From positions 45,277 through 109,276 of the forward strand of contig JAKCWW010000484.1 of assembly GCA_026260175.1 (NCBI GenBank): a DNA stretch of 64,000 nucleotides, in the 5' to 3' direction. Under the pieces are notes generated by a model that did not search any database, had not been told where the DNA came from, and saw only the letters and a program-made list of their open reading frames with translations. Shown piece by piece: positions 46,151 through 59,649 of this stretch (its first letter is position 1; each line of letters begins with the position of its first letter). The position numbers and the translations under genes were made by a program. The DNA is from Reticulitermes lucifugus. Taxonomy: Eukaryota > Arthropoda > Insecta > Blattodea > Rhinotermitidae.

Positions 46151-49100
46151 TTTTAATCTTGCTGTACTCTAACAACGAGATATTGAATAAACAAATAGGT
46201 TATACAGAGTTATTCAAGGTAGCTATTTTCGTGAGGTGGGCAAAAATGAGATGTCAAGCGGAAATACGGCTGCACTCCTATAGGAAAGTACACATAATAA
46301 TGTGAATAATGATCGTCTAGAAAGGAACAACTTCCTAATACTGTAATTAAGTTGAGTAAAGTGAACAGGTAAATAATTCACTGTTTTACACTGTATTTCA
46401 AACCAAAGTTTGTAGTATTTGTTTTTTCAAGAATGAGGAATCATCGTTCAAAACTTGTTCACATAACCCAAAATTTAAATCTAATTATATAGACAGCTGT
46501 TTAGTTCTATAAGTGTGGACTCTACTTAATTACCACAAAAATATATAATTGTAAATGTATATAGTGTGATATTTGTAGTGAAATTAGCTTTACTGTGAGA
46601 AATGTTTAGCGCAATAACTGAATGTAAAACTTACTGAAGTATTAATAATGGCAAAAGCGCCATTTGAAATATGTGTGTATGTTACGTTGGAGTAGAACAA
46701 TCTACTGTTATAAAATCGGGAAATTATCTTCAGAACAAGATTCAAATAATCGGTATAAACATAAGGAAATGTATTTTGCAATGATAATTCAATATCGCTG
46801 TTAAGTTTGAACGACTTGAACATAGAACAATGTAGTCTCGTCACAAACACTGTGAACACGTTACAATTTGACATGTTCTGAAACTCAGTTTCGCACAAAT
46901 TTTCGGCTTTGTAGATGACTAATTATAAAATTAATTAAACAATAATATGAATGTGTGTTAAAATTATTCCCCATAATTTGCAACACGTAAAAATGTATTT
47001 TTCAATAATTATGTAATTAAGAGTGCAAGCTGAATATAACTGTAACAAAATACTGCTTGTTTTTTTTTGTACCTATGCTTTCAATGACAAAGTGTTTCAT
47101 TAACTAATGAGCTAACTTCAGTGACCTGATTACAGAATATTGTGATTAGTAATACATACGCTGCTGTAGATAAGAGTATTATTATAATGCGTTTAATTAC
47201 ACTCTTCATAATACGCATTTATTTAGCAAAATGTGACAGTTTTGAAAAGCAAAACATTTAATTAAAAATACGCAAAGGGCTCAATGTTAAGACAGTGGCA
47301 CCCTAATTCCACTGTTTTCTGTTAGTAATGTCGGAGACATACTATCCTAAGTTCTAAGATTCTTATTTCTGAACCTCTCTAAGTATCGTACTAGGGTAGT
47401 ACCGTAAGTAACGCCGTGACAGCTTCCTTCAGCTTCTTTCAGATTAACAGCAATCCTTTCTCTAGGCGCTATGTAACCAAAATAGATGAAAAATATCTTT
47501 ACATAAACAAACAATCAGTCTCTAAGTAACCATTAAACAATTCTCTCTACTTTGAAGTCAGATGTATTTGTTTAGTCTGGTAAAGGCGTATCGACTTTCA
47601 GGAGAAACTGCTACCCCAATCACTAATGAAGATGAGATGATCTACCGTGGTGACAGAGGCAGCCGCTCCCTCTGATACGCCGTTCTGGAAATGCAGCGTA
47701 GAAGTGTACCGACGTATCAGCATTAATTACATACTTGAGCAATTTAAAACTCCTAGGTCATATACAACATTTGAGTACCATCATCGATAAGAATGTGCGC
47801 GATATAGACATGGAATTCTGTATTGAGTGAGATCCATACTACTTCTTAACCCTGCCATATTCATAGTTATAATCTCTTTGTACACTTCATGTGCAAATGC
47901 ACATTGGCAATTGTCATATTCTTATGGCCGGCCCACATTTCCCTGTGGCTTATTTTACCCTTTTTCCCGGCAGTACACAAATAACTGAATCTGAAAAACT
48001 CTATACCTAATTAATCAGAAAACAAGAGTATGTCAAAATGAAAAGCCTGGGTTTACTTTGAAGTCACAAACCAGAACGAACTGAAAGGAAAGTCGGGCGA
48101 CTCGCGTATGCGTAGAGCATCACATTACCTATCCAGCGTTCACAGGTTTATTCCCTACTTTTCCACGGCGCATGTAGGTTTAGAACATGATGCTGTGTGA
48201 AGAGAATATTCTAAAATTAATTGAACTGTTGCGTCTTAATGAGCGTTGCCTAATAATGTTTCAGAGCAATGTTATTGGAACAACAGTGTTACGTAAATGT
48301 AAGTATATTAGGATAGAATTATTTTCGCTTCTATCGTAAATACTGTTTTGTTGATTTGGATTAAAATTCTTTTATAACCCATCATTTTTGAGTCCGGGGA
48401 TAAACACACTTGTATAACATAAAACTGCTCTGAACTTAAGAACCGCCTGATAAATGTTTATTGTAGATTGGCTCTATGTTTCATTCCCAGCCTGCGTCAT
48501 AGCATTTTTATGCGTGATGTTTTTAATATTATCTTCCTGTATCTTCCAAAATGTGTGTCTTTCTTTGATGATTACAAACTAATATTTTGGAAGACTTTCT
48601 CAAATTTACCTTTTGTTTTCATTCCCGTCCCATCTCCTTCGAGCTTCAGCTGATCACGAAAGTAATTTTGGGTGAAGAGCGTATATCATGAAGCTTCTCA
48701 TTATATATTTTCAACCCCCATTTACTTTCTCTCTTTTACTTCCTGACTAACTTCAACAACCATACACAACAGAATTTTACAATTTTAGTGGTTTCGTTAT
48801 ATAATATTATTGGAGCAAAGAAAGGAACCGTACAAAGAGGACTCGACACTAGCTGCTAAATTATTCCGAACACGTGCATTTAGTTATAGGGCTGTCTGTG
48901 AGCACCTCGACTAAGTAGCGTTGTGCATTCGTGACGGGACTGTGCTTGCACCGTACCTGCAAATTGCTGAGAGCAGTCTCCTGTTTCGCCTCGGTAGTGT
49001 TACAGAGATCTGTGGGCACCAGGACATAGTCACGTGTAATATATCTTTCTGCATGACAGAGTACTGTGTAGGCTTGCACATACCATTGTTCTGTTCGTTG

Positions 49101-49793
49101 TTATCTGGAACGGTTTAACAGGATAGCATTCAATTGTGGCAGCCAATTAGAGATGATGAGTAAGACGATGAAGTTGATAATCGTTGCTGCTGACGATAAT
49201 CATGATATCGAAGACAACGTTGAAGATAATTTTTATGATATAAACCTTAATAAAATTTCGGATTAGAATATCTTCTCCTTCTTTTCTGTTGCAACATGGG
49301 CTAACTCAGGTGTAAAGCTTCTGACATCTATTCTCGACGTAAAACTTCTGCATCCTGGCTACGAACAACTACCCCCGTTTTCTGTCGTTTTAAAACTCCA
49401 TTATTATACTCCGCAGTTTACACGAAAGTTCCGCAGTCTGTAATGGAAACAGGCCTTACCAAAGAAAATGTCAATACAGGTATCGAAATTTGATTGAAAT
49501 GCATTTTAATAATAAGGATAAGTTATTACAGCCACTCGTTCTGTATTCAATAGTAACGTTTCTTCGCAAAAAGTAGTTCCCATACTTTTACGATTATACA
49601 TGCAACTTCTGCACTAAGGCACCTCTGAATTACCTATTACTTGCTTTGAAATTAGCTTATGAAAACTGCAATGAGGATAATGCTGCCACTATTTAATATA
49701 TTTATAAGGTATTGCACTGGCTGTAAAGTATTATTTAGAGCACTTACCTTTGGCCTGGTTCATGTTAAGTTTCAGAAGGGTCAGAATATAGGT
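46151..49793. other. No gene recognised
   Basis: About 3.6 kb, AT-rich. A GAT/GAC-rich stretch at 49150-49230 is low-complexity. The 102-codon minus frame at 46590-46898 has no signature. Confidence 0.45.
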
Positions 49794-49803
49794 GTACAAA
49801 ATA

Positions 49804-50092
49804 AGGTAAAGATAAATTTCACCCTAGAACGCGCCTTGAAGGCTCAGAGGGGGAGTAGAGGTATAGCCCTACTCTTTCTTTAACCCTGGCACTAGATGAG
49901 GGTGGGTGGTCAACTTCACGCCCCGGCCGCTTTACCCTCGGGAAAGAGACCCGTTACCCATTGTATAGGAGGCTGGGTCGGCCTCAGGGCCGGTCTGGAC
50001 GGGTGCGGAAAATCTCGCCCCCACCGGGATTCCATCCCCGTAACATCCAGCTCGTAGCGAGTCGCTATACCGACTACGCTATCCCGGCCCAC
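49804..50092 (-). mobile_element. tRNA-derived SINE, well preserved
   Basis: The minus-strand 5' end, gggccgggatagcgtagtcg, includes the A box (tagcgtagtcggta) and, about 30 nt on, the B box (ggggatggaatccc), so the head is close to an intact tRNA-like pol III promoter. The body is GC-rich; the 3' end is gtgaaatttatctttacct. A perfect 10-bp target duplication, gtacaaaata, lies at 49794-49803 and 50093-50102. The frame [19 protein letters not shown] is a translation of the tRNA head, not a gene. It is the youngest-looking SINE in the window. Confidence 0.92.
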
Positions 50093-50107
50093 GTACAAAA
50101 TATTATA

Positions 50108-50125
50108 ATTATATATATATATATA
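50108..50125 (+). repeat. (TA)n microsatellite
   Basis: Short TA run adjoining the SINE duplication. Confidence 0.8.
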
Positions 50126-52576
50126 AGTATGCCTCAAAAGTAATATATTCTGTATAAAAATCTAATTCCTACGACAAACTGCTTGGGAGATGAAATGTGA
50201 CAGTCTTCCCGAAATCTGAACTACATAATTACACGGACTATATTATTTCACAATCCTTCGAGTGTGCAGAAACGAAGGCAAAAAGGTTCCATATGATATG
50301 TTTACATGATGAATGTGGTAACATATTACCAGACAACTTTACGTCTAAGGTTACAACTGTTTTTTAAAGTGAAATGTTTAATTCTGCCGCTATTAAATTA
50401 TTTTTATTGCCATGATAATTTGTATTTCATTACAACTTTTGATTCATTTAGTATCAAATCAGTCGCAAATGGTTGCCTTACTAACACCATTTGTGTAAAT
50501 AATATTTTCCTTTTGAATTAAGAATACGTTCTCCTTTCAGAATGCAGATTTCTATAGGCTTCTTTATCTCTCGCGTTTTCCCACATGTACACAAAAAAGG
50601 AAAACATACTGAAATATAGGTGGTTACCATAGATTGAGCACGTGCACTGGCTCGTAAGGCGAAGAGTCCTTCAGAACACTGTTACGTAAACTTGTAGGAA
50701 AGTGGCCACTTGGAAGACTGACTGGAATTTTAAAGCAACGGAATTGAAATAATTAAAAAGATGAGCTTATTCTAAGGTATCTCGAAACCTAAAGACGTAA
50801 ATAGGGCGTTAAAAAAATTCGAGGGACAAGACTAATATAAATATATACAATGTTTACATCACCGAAAACTAGAAACGCCATTACCCGGAAGTGGAAATTA
50901 GACTGTATGAAAGGGAAAGTAAATCCTACACGCGTCCAAAAACGGTTCTAGATAACCTACAATCGTCATTCTAATTGTTTAAAATTTAGTATTTCAAACC
51001 TACATCGTTATTTTGATGTAAAACAATTTTGAAAATTGCATAATTTTAAAGTGAGAAACAAGAAATCCTTAAAAACTAGGGCTTCTGTAGTCTACGATAC
51101 TAAGGAAGCATTTACATATAATCATATCACACAATATTCAATGTAACAAAATGCACACAATTGTTTTCAGAACATTGTGTGATCTGATTATCGACAATGC
51201 ACGGTATGAACAATATAAAATTCATTTACATATGATTTTGTAAAAAGTATGTAAGACGTCACAAGAAGTATAGATATATACATAATACTTAAATTTAACC
51301 TTATTTTGAAGTTTCCATATATACTCTGATCATGATCTGGTAGGATGGAAACATGTAGCTTACCATTACATTCTATTTGGCGATGGTATAATAGTTAATT
51401 TATTAATTGCCCGAATGCATCTACTTTTAAGTGTCTCAACTTTCTATGAAGTCCTTAATTACATTACACAGATGTCCCTTTTATCGGGTCCCTCTGCAAG
51501 GCAGCTTTATTGCATAGAAGGTCTGCATGCTCCAGGACATCCCGTTTCAGTTGTCGTTCTCAGGGACATAATAAAAGGGATAACTCTAAGACCGTACATA
51601 AATATTCCTTTTTGTATGATGAAGGTAAAAATCTTAATTACCACCTGGGTTATTAGGAAAAGTCCATAATGGTAGTGCTAAAATATAAATAAAATAGAAA
51701 TGGAGACCTTATTATTTAACGTACCTAAAATGTAATATATGGTATTCTATTCAGTAACAAACATTCTGATGTTAAACGAAAATTAATTTTACCTATAACG
51801 TGAGAACCTTGAAACACTAGTACTGGATATTCACCCCTGCACCCGCGTGAACTCAAGGATCATCTGCATTGAGGTAAATGTTACTGTGATAGATTATACA
51901 TGTTGAGAGGGCATGAATCTCTCTTAGGTTTATGTACAGTGGTAGGTTTTGATATTACCGGTACTGAAACTTTGGTTTCTAGAGAAAGAGTAATTCTTCA
52001 ATTAGATGTAGGGTCTGTCACTTTTACGGTTAAAAATACGAACACTAGTTCTTATTTATTTTCTTTAGTGATAACCCATGTTAATATATTAAATTATATA
52101 ATTACTATATAATTATATAAATTAGATTTTTATGTTCTTTTAAGACTCTTTTACAGTGAACTTCCGCTGGAAATGCAAGTGAAATGAACCTTTCGGCCAA
52201 TTGAAGATATATATTTAATTCAATGTTCATGGTCTCTGCCATTAGTCTTAGTATCTGTGGGGGGAGGGGGTGGTGTCACTTGAAATTAGTGCGTCCAGGT
52301 GCAAAGACCACTGGCCCACTATATTCTGCATAATTTGACACACAGTAGATTAAAAGGATAATTTTGTACTGAACTCCATTTTTAAAATCTGGTGACCACA
52401 AAGGGACTATTATGTGAAATGAGTATATACCTGCCGAATAATATGCTACACCTGTATTTAAATGAATTAAATTCCGGATTTTAGCGCATCAAGTATTAAT
52501 CCAATATACACTTGCCAGATGATAGAAATACAACATGATGCTGCATGGGTACGTTACTTTTCTGATAACACGCGAG
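50126..52576. other. No gene recognised
   Basis: Frames at 50306, 51415 and 51900 are short and unrecognised. A palindromic AT-rich tract lies at 52088-52122, and a G-rich run (tggggggaggggg) near 52260. Confidence 0.4.
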
Positions 52577-52590
52577 ATCAGAGGCACCCA

Positions 52591-53050
52591 CTAACGAACT
52601 ATCTCCATGGAGTAGAATCCTTCCTGAGAAGCTAGCAGATCCTCAGCTGGTCAAGAAATACCCCGCATTTTATAGAACCTGAAGGTTCATTGCCGTATTC
52701 ACAACAGCCCGCCACCTGTCCCTATTCTGAGCTGCAGCAATCCAGTCCATGCCTCCCCATTCAACTTCTTGACAGATCCATTTTAATATTATCCTCCCAT
52801 CTACGCCTAGGTCTTCAAAGTGGTCTCTTTCCCTCAGGTTTCCCCACCAAACCCCCATATGTACCTCTTCTGTCTCCCATACGTGCCATATGCCCTGCCC
52901 ATCACATTATTCTAGATTTGATCGCCTGAATAATATTTGGTGAGGAGTACAGATCATAAAGCTTCTCGTTATGTAGTCTTCTCCACACCCCTATTACTTC
53001 GTCCCTCTTAGGCCCAAATATCTTTCTCCGCACTCTGTTTTCGAAAACCC
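52591..53050 (-). mobile_element. LINE family 1, 460-bp 5'-truncated copy with target duplication
   Basis: The 3' end lies at the left (ctaacgaactatctccatgg, a degraded (AGTT)n tail) and the truncated 5' end at the right (gcactctgttttcgaaaacc). The minus-strand reading includes [32 protein letters not shown] and, further up, the HNEE region. A 14-bp perfect target duplication, atcagaggcaccca, flanks it at 52577-52590 and 53051-53064. Frames in either direction here are parts or shadows of the dead element. Confidence 0.92.
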
Positions 53051-53064
53051 ATCAGAGGCACCCA

Positions 53065-54007
53065 TCTGTTACAAAATGAAGTGACAGAAAGGCTAAGAAA
53101 GCATGTCGTTCAAGTGTCCAATGGCTACAAAAAGCAGAGTTTTGCAAACTTTTCAAAGAGTGATAAAAACGAAACCTTGATTGATGTGGTTCCCCCGAGA
53201 TTGTGGACCCTGGTTTTACATCGACTGCACGCCACTGTCTCGTATTCAACAGAGCAATCACCAGGGACACTCCGTTCCCCACATCCGTTCTTCCTTACAT
53301 AGCGCAGGCAATAGCTACCACCTTCTGAGACAGTGACCTAATAAAACGCCATTTTACTGTTCTTGAGTTCAGTGGCTGAAAGCTATGGGACCTGGAACTA
53401 TGGAGTTAGAAGTCTCCGAGGCTTTTACGCTATGAAGTAGGATTGGCATATGGGAGCAGAAACTGGTTTGTCTTGTAAGGCACTTCAGTACATGCTCTAG
53501 TGTTGGACTGCCTCTATAAGCCTCCAGGGATATTAAAAGCTTCTGCAAATTCAGTGTAACACCGGTATATTCTGAAGTTAGTTTCTGAGCAGCATCTAAA
53601 AGTTGAGATATTTCTCAAACAGGGTTTGTTGATTATGGGGAAATTCTATGAAAGCAGCGATTAAATCCATAGATTCGCGTAGAATCTGACACGTGGACAA
53701 AGTTAAATGAATATCTAACACGTAATAAATCCATTTCCAATGTCTGTTTGAAATTCTGAAGTAAATTGGAAGTAAATTTATAAACGGAAAACGTAGTATA
53801 TAAGTCGTAAAAGAGGAAAAACTGATAACGAAATAAATGATTATTAGTACAGTGTCCACTGAAATTCAAGATTAAATGCGAGACGCGAATTTAAGAAACG
53901 TCTTGTACTAAACGGGTATGATATAAGTTTTTACGAGAGTACACTTCTTGCCTAGCAGGGGAACTATTATCATTTCAAGAGTGAGAGTCTGCACCCAGGA
54001 GTTAGCA
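53065..54007. other. No gene recognised
   Basis: The pre-insertion sequence around the LINE (minus frame 53052-53282, ALLNTRQWRAVDVKPGSTIS) may itself be a repeat but I cannot place it. Overlapping frames at 53596-53869 are unrecognised. Confidence 0.35.
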
Positions 54008-54045
54008 AGGTAGTTAGTTACTTTGTTAGTTAGTTAGTTAGTTGT
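54008..54045 (+). repeat. (TTAG)n tract, probable LINE family 1 tail
   Basis: The tract ggtagttagttactttgttag, then ttagttagttagttg, resembles the end of the 174-735 copy read on its own strand (agctagttacttagttagtt). No element body adjoins it. Confidence 0.5.
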
Positions 54046-55069
54046 ACACGTAGCCAGTGGCGAATCCTGATCCAGAGGTTCGGTCACGGGGAAGGGTAGA
54101 GAATGGCTTTCACTCCCCCCACCTCCAAGAAATTAAGCGTCCACCATCCAGCACTGTCTAATTTCGTAATATAAACAATTATAATACCGTTGATAATAAT
54201 AATAATAAACGAAAATATAAATGTGATTACACACCAAAATATTTTATTATCCGTAAAAGAGAGCAATCTAAAATTCCTGCCTGATGTGTATTTTGGTCAT
54301 TTAAATTAAATTCCGCTCTCCTGTTGTCACTGTGTATGTATGCTCTTTAGGTTAAAAAATTGGAACAGAAGCGTCCGAACTTTGTTATCCTCAGTTTTTT
54401 GCCGTATACTTCTTCTTGAGAACGAAAGTCCTGAATCACATTTTTATCAAATTTGCACACATCCATTCTTCAGAGGAAGTGTTCTTAAAGAACAAAACAA
54501 TTTGAAATTAGTTTTCTACTTAACACTACTGAAATCTTGTACTTAAACCTTTACAACACAAAACGCCACTCACTTTGTTCTTCAGCGATCATTCGGAAGA
54601 AAAATAAGATCGTAGACTATTTTCTTGGCAAAACCTCTTTCCTCAAATTCCAGCTTTGCAACGATGGGGGTGTTTCAATGCAATAAACGTGAACGAATTT
54701 TACAGAAATGTACTGTAGTAGCACACGATGGAACCGTGTTTCGGGTTGGGCTGCACTTCGACTGCAAGAGCAAGATCCTGCTGTTAAAACAGCCATATTC
54801 TTAGAATGTTTAGTACCGAATTTATTATTGAACAGTATTCCCATTTTCCTTTCATTTTAAAGTAATATTGTTACGTGTTCATGGAGATCGACGTTCAAAT
54901 ATTATGAAACTTTTTATCGTTTCATTCTTGCATAGAAAATCATTCATGCATCAACAAGACACAATAAATGAGAAAGATAAAATAATCCGAAACGAATATG
55001 TTCTTAGCAACATGAAAACAGTGATTTTAAATTTCTGCTGAGCGATTGTCGAGGAACCACGTCTTCTGG
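54046..55069. other. No feature seen
   Basis: Includes a C-rich run at 54111-54122. Short frames only. Confidence 0.4.
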
Positions 55070-55200
55070 GTTATGAGTCAGTTCACGGACTCCTTCCCTG
55101 AAGATGAAGGCGGTAAGTTACTTCGAAACGTCAGGAGAAAATTACCCAACCACACGGCGCAAGACCCAGATTATGGGGGTCCTCAATACGAAAACAGGGT
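55070..55200 (+). repeat. Arm of a foldback-family repeat
   Basis: Holds ccctgaagatgaaggcggta, agttacttcgaaacgtcagg and agaaaattacccaaccacac. Between them CTGAAGAT, a stem aag/ctt and GAAAC repeat the motif seen at 20200. The frame reading LLRNVRRKLPNHTAQDPDYG is a translation of the repeat. No matching inverted arm found. Confidence 0.55.
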
Positions 55201-57184
55201 AGCGACTAACAAAATCCTTCAGTTCTGTGTAATTTCCAGTGGGTAATTCAGCAAGCTTCCCTCATGACCTATCTATATCTCCCGTGTAGTCTGTAGCTGT
55301 GTCTCTCGCTTGTTACACAAGTGGCCTGACTTATGGCTGTGCTATCGGCCGTTCCGGTCTCTTAGCCTCAGAATATATAAGTATTTGCAGACGGAGCTTG
55401 ATTACAGTCGTTGGGGCTTGTTTATGGCAACAATAACGATGCCTAAAAGAAACGACAATAAACATTTTTGAATTCCCTACACCTAAAGGAGAATTTCAGC
55501 CACAATATCGTTTCAGTCACTCTGGTAGACATCGTATACTTTCGATTCTACCTAGAAAATATTTCCATTATTAAAAAGCACCCCTTCAAACATTTATGTG
55601 ACGCTGTGTTGGGGGTGGTAGTGTTACCCTGGAGTGGGTGAACGTAAATTTAGCTGATCCATTTCATTTTATGACCACTACCATTTCTTTGATAAGCTTA
55701 CATTTGGTATATAATAAAACTGATTTATGTGCCTGATTTTCAGTGCACTTTAAAAAACCTGCGTTATCCTGGGGTATGTTTTGGGTGCATGGGAGGTTGG
55801 AAGATTTGACTCTCGCTCCTGTGTGCAACGATATAAACCAAACCAGCTACGATATAAACCAAACCTGCATCCAGACAAACATCGGGTCTTCCTAAACTTG
55901 TAAGCGATAATACTTTGTCTTATCAATGTTAAACTGTATTAATCATGACACACGATTTTTTCTATACCACGAATGTTGACGCCGCAGTAAGTTGCTTGAT
56001 TGCGTGTACGAAGAGATTAATTCCCTATTGATAAACAGCCTAGATTGCAAGCTATCATAAAGTTTCGCGTTTAACAAAATTGCTGTTTAAGGTAACTCAA
56101 ATATATGCTCGCATGCCTTCTGTTCAAATATACAGAACTGCATCTTCTACTTTCTATTTCATCCCATTTGCGATGTTCCGTTCCACTTCTGTAATATTAT
56201 AGTTTACCATAATTTATTAAAAGAATTACTTACGTAAACAATTCTCATGCTCTTATTTATAAGCGCACGTCGATCCATCGATATTGCCCATCACATCCAG
56301 GAAACATTCTGCAGCAAGACCGAATAATTGACTTTTGCAGGTTATTTGTATTTATAACATCCGTCTCCCGTCTTTCCTTTGGCACTGTCTTACTCGTAGT
56401 GGTTTGAAGACATATATAAGGGAAAATGTGTAGAACGATCTGCATCCATCGATGATTCTTTGCTAGGAAATGATATACACATCCGGTAGAACAAAGGAAG
56501 CGATCTATTACGTATGTACAGTATTTTACACGATGAAGCGAGTTTGCGGTGTGGAATAGAAATGGAAAGGTGTAGTTACATTTTTTTATATAACCTGAAT
56601 TTAGTCGCCCTTCAGTGTTAGTTGCAGTGCGCTAAGTTCAAATGTTAAAATCATCTGCTATTTTTTTCACTGTTACTAAAATTTTCAAATATGAATTTGA
56701 GCTTGTACTAACAACCAGAAGGAACACTTGGACGCTACTCCCGTCAAGTGGAGTTGACCCATACCTCATATATTTGCTTCATGGAAGTGCTGTCTAGAAA
56801 ACTAACTTCAAAAAATTCATCTGACGTGGACATAATTCATTGCGCACTTTCGTTTATGTTTATTAAGGACATGTTGTATGCGAACTTAAAGAATTTTATT
56901 ATTTCACTGTAGCTCCCTTCAAGAAAATCCAGTGCAAGGAATTAGTATTATCACTGCCTAATACTAAAAATGAAATCTAAAACCCTATCATACTTAAGTA
57001 AAAACCGAAATCTCATGATTTGAAAAAGAAGACTAGTAGAATCGTGACTTTAATCAAGGTGCCATACGGGGATCACTAGAACTTGTAATTTGACATATAT
57101 GAAGTTATTTTTATTTTTTATAAACATCAGCTAATAGTCATCAAAATACAGTACCATTAAAATTACAATTTCTTTCAGAGAGAC
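55201..57184. other. No gene recognised
   Basis: Only the small tandem repeat at 55829 stands out. Confidence 0.4.
55829..55869 (+). repeat. 21-bp unit x2
   Basis: The unit cgatataaaccaaaccagcta is repeated once with small changes at its end. Confidence 0.85.
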
Positions 57185-57217
57185 GTGTTTTGATCCTATG
57201 ATTATTATCAAAAGCAC
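57185..57217. other. Hairpin
   Basis: The arms gtgttttgat and atcaaaagcac pair with one bulge around a 12-nt loop. Possibly part of a repeat; function unknown. Confidence 0.4.
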
Positions 57218-58979
57218 ATTATACACAATTACGTAAGATGTTTATGTTTTATATTATGCAAGTAATAATCGTTTTGTGTTTAAAGAACGTATATAAACTT
57301 ATAACATTTCTATATGGCTTACATTTTAGATATTTCTGTACCTTGCTATTCCTGTAAATGGTTGGTTGTTGATTTTCATAACTCAGTTCAAATGGAAAGA
57401 TCCAGTATCATTATGTTCTGTTGATAACCGTTCTAGGTTCGAAAGATATCGGGGTGAATGGACTTATAAGTTCATGACAGTTGTATTTTGACGGTTATGT
57501 TACTTATAAGTAAAGTATAATACACTGGCATCATTTCATACCTGAAAAATTATTATAATTTGTGTACGACATTGTGTTGTAGATCTTTGCACTATTGCCA
57601 GCCGAAGTTCTAGTTCCATTAAATATTCCCTGTAAATATTACCACCTCAAAATTAATTTTATTGTAGTGTATGTTTTCTTTGTCGTTTCTTTGTGGGAAT
57701 GTAGCAATGCAATTGCACCATATGTTCCACATATGAAGTGGGTCGCCTGGTTACAGTTTATTGCGATACAGGAACAAGAAAGAATGGGCTGTGTTGTTAT
57801 TACACAGTACGTACAGGGAATTAACTCAGCCTCTATACCGTCCTTCCCGCTTACCGAAAACTGCCAACATAAAATATATTTATAATTCCTCACTGTATTA
57901 AATGAAAAAAATAAAGCATTCAGATATTTTAAGCAGGCGGAACCTTGAATAATAACAATTTCATTTCATTATGAGAGCTTTCCCACAGAAAATAGAAAAT
58001 AAGGGGAGGGAAATATTAAACTATACAAAATTCAACACAACACTTGAAACAAATTAAGGGTAACAAACAAAACGATCAAACACGAAAAATATAATTTCAA
58101 GGCAAACATTATTTCATGCAAAAAAAAATTGACAGGTGTTATTCTCATAGGCAGCAAACCAAGCTGAGGACGTAGTCCTGTAACGTAACTCAGATTAAAA
58201 GTAGTAAAGTGCCTGACGTCCGTAATGGTTATAGGAAAACCAACAGAAACCATAGGCGAAAAATAGTTGATTGTGTTCTTTAAAACATTAACAATAACAA
58301 CACCATCCAGATATCGTCGTCTGGAATACACTGTTTTCGACTTCACACTGTTTAAAATTAAAACATAATTATGAGGAAAATGAAGATAAACAATATAAGT
58401 AATATAAGTGTAACAGTGTTGAAGCGCCTCGGCTCTTTGCATCCTGAGCTCTTCTCGGACGGTCATACCATTCACTCCACTGGGGTTACACTGTTTGTTT
58501 TTTTCACAATTATATATATTACTCTCTGTTATACTTATTTGAATAACTCATTATTTACACGTGTACGTTTCCTTTTGTTAAATTTATCGGCCATATACAC
58601 ACACAAAATTTCGTCCCGTCGCAATGTTTTTAATGTATGGCTTACAAAGATATTCCGTACACAATTTATAGGTATATTTATAGTCCATACATATAAAATT
58701 TCCAATTCCTAGACATAAGCAACAACCATTAAATATCATAATTGCGTACTTTTATCTTCATTAATTATGCATCTCGTAAATGACACGAAGGAAGCAATCG
58801 ATTAATGTATAGCAAACTGACATCACAACAAGAAGTCTGTGTCTCTGAATATGCGTCACACCAAAACACATTTTAATATACTATACGTTACGCTATGTTG
58901 TCACTATTTATAATCACGGATACTTAATACGTGCGAGTATTAAATGTTATGACTGTGTGTATTTTTGCCTTAATTAGCT
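57218..58979. other. No gene recognised
   Basis: Frames of 96 (57595-57885, plus), 147 (58032-58475, minus) and 113 codons (58371-58712, plus) show no motif I know. The 147-codon frame is within reach of chance in 64 kb. Confidence 0.4.
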
Positions 58980-59175
58980 ATCATGAAAAATTCACTTCAA
59001 CCTCAAAGTTTCAGACAGTTGAAATCAATAAGCATAAAATATTATGATTCAATTCTTTTACTTGTTTCTTGATTATCCGTAATCCAAATCGAATCTTTTT
59101 CGCCATTTTATGTTAGACCATCTATGTGTTTTGTGTAATCATCTCGTACACGACATTAGTTTATTGAAAATGCCT
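58980..59175. repeat. Dispersed repeat, copy B
   Basis: Collinear with 13605-13830 (caaatcgaatctt, taatcatctcgtacacgac). Element type unknown. Confidence 0.5.
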
Positions 59176-59649
59176 TTGACATTTAGTACGTATTTTGATT
59201 TTGTCCTTAAAATGTACATGAAAGTTTTCTTATTTCAAGGAACATTCAATGACATATTGTTATAAACCACCTTTGTTCATCATGTAATGCTTTTTATTTT
59301 TGTCAGATTTTAACCAAATTTGAGCTATCTCGACAGTAAAAGCCTGTCCTTTTCGCAACTTTTCGAAAAGGTTTAAAAATTGAAAGGCATATCAAAATAG
59401 TCATACTTTATGACGAATTTCTGCGGGTGTCTTGATGAATATGAAAATGTTCTATAAAATTTGAAATGGGAAGTTTTACAATTTTGGGATATATTTAAGT
59501 AATGATTACAGTTGAAATTAAGAGGTTTGTTTTTGTATACGTAGGCGAATCATTGATGGACAGTGGTAAAAATAATTTGAAGCTCATTATGGATGAAGGT
59601 CATGATGAAGAAAAGTGAATTACCGTGGTCAGCACAATCGCCAAAGTGA
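59176..59649. other. No feature seen
   Basis: AT-rich. Confidence 0.4.

Noticed and set aside
45656-46305. Cluster of overlapping frames (72, 112 and 75 codons)
   Set aside because: They cross the tandem-unit repeat and are not conserved in the other copies.
49916-50137. 73-codon minus frame containing [15 protein letters not shown]
   Set aside because: Same reason: it covers the SINE head including its A and B boxes.
50590-50860. Possible LINE fragment (RWLP, HVHWLVRR wording)
   Set aside because: The resemblance to RLRWLGHVxR motifs is too short and interrupted by stops to support.
54050-54090. A-box/B-box-like words (tagccagtggcg, ggttcggtcac)
   Set aside because: Spacing is short, the B box is poor and no SINE body follows.
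58032-58475. 147-codon minus-strand frame
   Set aside because: No motif, no hydrophobic or domain pattern I recognise, and within reach of chance for 64 kb read in six frames.
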